Assembly: GCA_001914705.1 (NCBI GenBank)
Contig: MNDB01000032.1
Location: forward strand, 1 to 5,452
Length of the DNA stretch: 5,452 bases
DNA from: Actinobacteria bacterium 13_2_20CM_68_14
GTDB lineage: Bacteria > Actinomycetota > Thermoleophilia > Gaiellales > Gaiellaceae
Reading direction: 5' to 3'
Shown here: piece after piece, positions 4,664 through 5,452 of the stretch
Layout of the letters: each line of letters opens with the position of its first letter
Position numbering within the stretch: the stretch's first letter is position 1
Position numbers and translations under genes: made by a program
Notes under the pieces: generated by a model
Seen by the model: only the letters and a program-made list of their open reading frames with translations
What the model was told of the DNA's origin: nothing
Database searches by the model: none

Positions 4664-4664
4664 T

Positions 4665-4868
4665 ATGCCTGTGGCCCGATTCGAGATTGGAACCATCGTC
4701 AGTTACCAAGGGCGGCTCTACGTCGTCCTCGGCGTAACGCCGATGAGCGTCACACCTGCCTTGCTCGAGCTCGAGGACGCCGAGAATGGAAGCACCCGCC
4801 GAGTACGAGCGGACGATGCGGAGCTCGTCGTCGGAGTCACGAAAAGGCCTCCAGCCGACGACGCATGA
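4665..4868 (+). CDS. Small SH3-like hypothetical protein
   Basis: From ATG 4665 the product is 67 aa. The pattern FEIGTIVSYQGRLYVVLGVTPMSVTP (6-31), LLELEDAENGS (33-43) and VRADDAELV (47-55) is a run of short beta strands with G-x-x-V-x-Y-x-G-R-x-Y-V-V. This suggests a small SH3/KOW-like barrel. I recall short actinobacterial orphans of similar form with no assigned function. GTG 4671 is an alternative start. An in-frame ATG at 4551 would add 38 residues of unrelated character running through a terminator-like hairpin, so I reject it. There is no Shine-Dalgarno site, and a hairpin touches the start. The next gene begins 57 bp after its stop, on the same strand. The protein is probably cytoplasmic, and its role is unknown. 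Confidence 0.6.
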   Translation: MPVARFEIGTIVSYQGRLYVVLGVTPMSVTPALLELEDAENGSTRRVRADDAELVVGVTKRPPADDA

Positions 4869-4904
4869 TCACAGCGAAGAGCGGCGGCCTCCGAGAGAGG
4901 AAGC

Positions 4905-4910
4905 TACTAT
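4905..4910 (+). promoter_or_regulatory. Possible -10 element of the secreted-protein gene
   Basis: TACTAT at 4905-4910 matches four of six bases of TATAAT. It would place transcription start near 4917, giving a leader of only about nine bases before ATG 4926. No recognisable -35 lies 16-18 bp upstream. A weak GGGACGG at 4912-4918 could serve as Shine-Dalgarno if transcription begins earlier. Confidence 0.25.
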
Positions 4911-4925
4911 CGGGACGGTTCCGCG

Positions 4926-5450
4926 ATGAAAGCCGCGCTTCGAGTCTTGCCCACCACCCTGGTCGTGGTTGCCGCGCTTGTCGCTCCCTCGGCCGCGGCG
5001 GCGGCGCCCGCCTCGACGAGCTTCGCGATCGTCGGTTACGAGTACTCCTTCACCTCGACCGCCGGTTCTTTTGCCGGCCGCGGCAGCGGCAATGCAGGCG
5101 AGACCGCTGTCTGGAACGCCCATGTCGAGCATGACCGGCTCGGCTCGAACCCGACCTATGTCGACGGCGGCTCGTTCACCATGGCGACGGCTAGCCCGAG
5201 TGGTGCGTTCGACTTCGTCAGAGGCACGTTTGCCTACCACGGCGGCACGATCACGACGCTGAACGCGGGAGCGAACTGCACCAATCAGCAGTACCGCGTC
5301 AGCGACGGGTTGGAGAACGTCAGGACAAGCACCACCTCGGGCGGCTCGGGCAGCTTCGTGGTCACGCTGACGCACTATCGCTACTCGTTGTTCGGGCACT
5401 GCGTGATCTACAAGGCACGAGTGTCCGGGGCGCTCAGCGTCAGCTACTAG
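4926..5450 (+). CDS. Secreted beta-rich protein of unknown function
   Basis: The product is 174 aa and complete, with its TAG stop two bases before the window ends. Residues 1-27 are a Sec signal peptide: MKAALR, a hydrophobic core LPTTLVVVAALVAP, then an Ala-rich region with likely cleavage around residues 25-29. The mature ~147 aa is rich in Ser, Thr, Gly and aromatic residues and built of alternating strands: SFAIVGYEYSFTSTAGSFAG (32-51), VWNAHVEHDRLGSNPTYVDG (62-81), GGTITTL (106-112), GSFVVTLTHYRYSLFGHC (142-159). Two cysteines (C118 and C159) could form one disulfide in the oxidising extracytoplasmic space. There is no lipobox or sortase motif, so it is probably released or envelope-associated. 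I recognise the sequence type from soil Thermoleophilia-like genomes but know no function; a beta-barrel or beta-sandwich fold is a guess. The ATG at 4926 is chosen because the signal peptide begins exactly there. Confidence 0.8.
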   Translation: MKAALRVLPTTLVVVAALVAPSAAAAAPASTSFAIVGYEYSFTSTAGSFAGRGSGNAGETAVWNAHVEHDRLGSNPTYVDGGSFTMATASPSGAFDFVRGTFAYHGGTITTLNAGANCTNQQYRVSDGLENVRTSTTSGGSGSFVVTLTHYRYSLFGHCVIYKARVSGALSVSY

Positions 5451-5452
5451 AG

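Larger units (their letters stand above)
4349..4664. other. Gene-free interval with a chain of stem-loops
   Basis: No convincing coding sequence was found on either strand. An in-frame leftward extension of the next gene to ATG 4551 has no protein-like features, and that ATG lies in a hairpin loop. Four stem-loops follow one another at 4405-4447, 4483-4500, 4513-4528 and 4543-4567, the last with a short T run. The first ~55 bases after the beta-helix stop show nothing notable. Confidence 0.55.

Noticed and set aside
4551..4664. Upstream ATG 4551 as the start of the small SH3-like gene
   Set aside because: The ATG lies in the loop of a strong terminator-like hairpin, and the added 38 residues have no beta-strand pattern or similarity to the rest.
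4435..4696. Short - strand open frames over the stem-loop interval
   Set aside because: Two overlapping frames of about 75 codons have no motif, no plausible start signal and low-complexity translations.
1..5452. CRISPR array, insertion sequence, rRNA or phage gene
   Set aside because: No regularly spaced repeats, transposase or integrase motifs, rRNA-like segments or phage structural proteins are visible anywhere in the window.

Overview
The window is high-GC DNA with GTG and TTG starts, tight gene packing and few canonical Shine-Dalgarno sites. It reads like a chromosomal piece of an actinobacterium. A deep soil lineage of the Thermoleophilia type (Gaiellales/Solirubrobacterales) is my best guess, from three features: a cyclic-nucleotide-domain protein of a recognisably actinobacterial architecture, the C-terminal tail of a secreted beta-helix protein, and a small secreted protein that I associate with this group. 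That placement is inference from memory of families; no marker gene is present.

Left part (1-2240): a promoter/operator region with a perfect GTACT-CAAT-AGTAC inverted repeat, followed by a tight three-gene operon on the + strand. The genes are a cytoplasmic YceI-family lipid/isoprenoid-binding protein (93-644), an NAD(P)H-dependent FMN reductase (649-1212, 4 nt after the previous stop), and a protein with an intact C-terminal cyclic-nucleotide-binding domain and no DNA-binding domain (1212-2192, start and stop sharing one base). A weak hairpin plus T run closes the operon. Together they suggest a redox/quinone or isoprenoid-related module that may be controlled at the protein level by a cyclic nucleotide.

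Middle part (2245-3549): a SixA-type phosphohistidine phosphatase on the - strand converges on the operon. It is divergent from a RodZ-like membrane protein (HTH domain, basic stretch, one transmembrane helix, Pro/Thr linker, C-terminal DUF4115-like domain).

Right part (3550-5452): a sparse, structure-rich and apparently scarred region. A gap of about 370 bp holds several strong inverted repeats and a good sigma-70-like promoter in front of a small zinc-ribbon protein. The end of that gene runs, out of frame, into the last ~70 codons of a secreted right-handed beta-helix protein that has no start of its own: a decayed or recombined gene end. A second gap of about 320 bp carries four consecutive stem-loops, the last terminator-like, and is a candidate structured RNA. 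It is followed by a 67-aa SH3-like orphan protein with a hairpin touching its start codon, and by a complete 174-aa secreted protein of unknown function. I see no CRISPR array, transposase, rRNA or tRNA. The most novel-looking material is the non-coding structure at 3641-3808 and 4405-4570 and the zinc-ribbon/beta-helix junction near 4117-4135.
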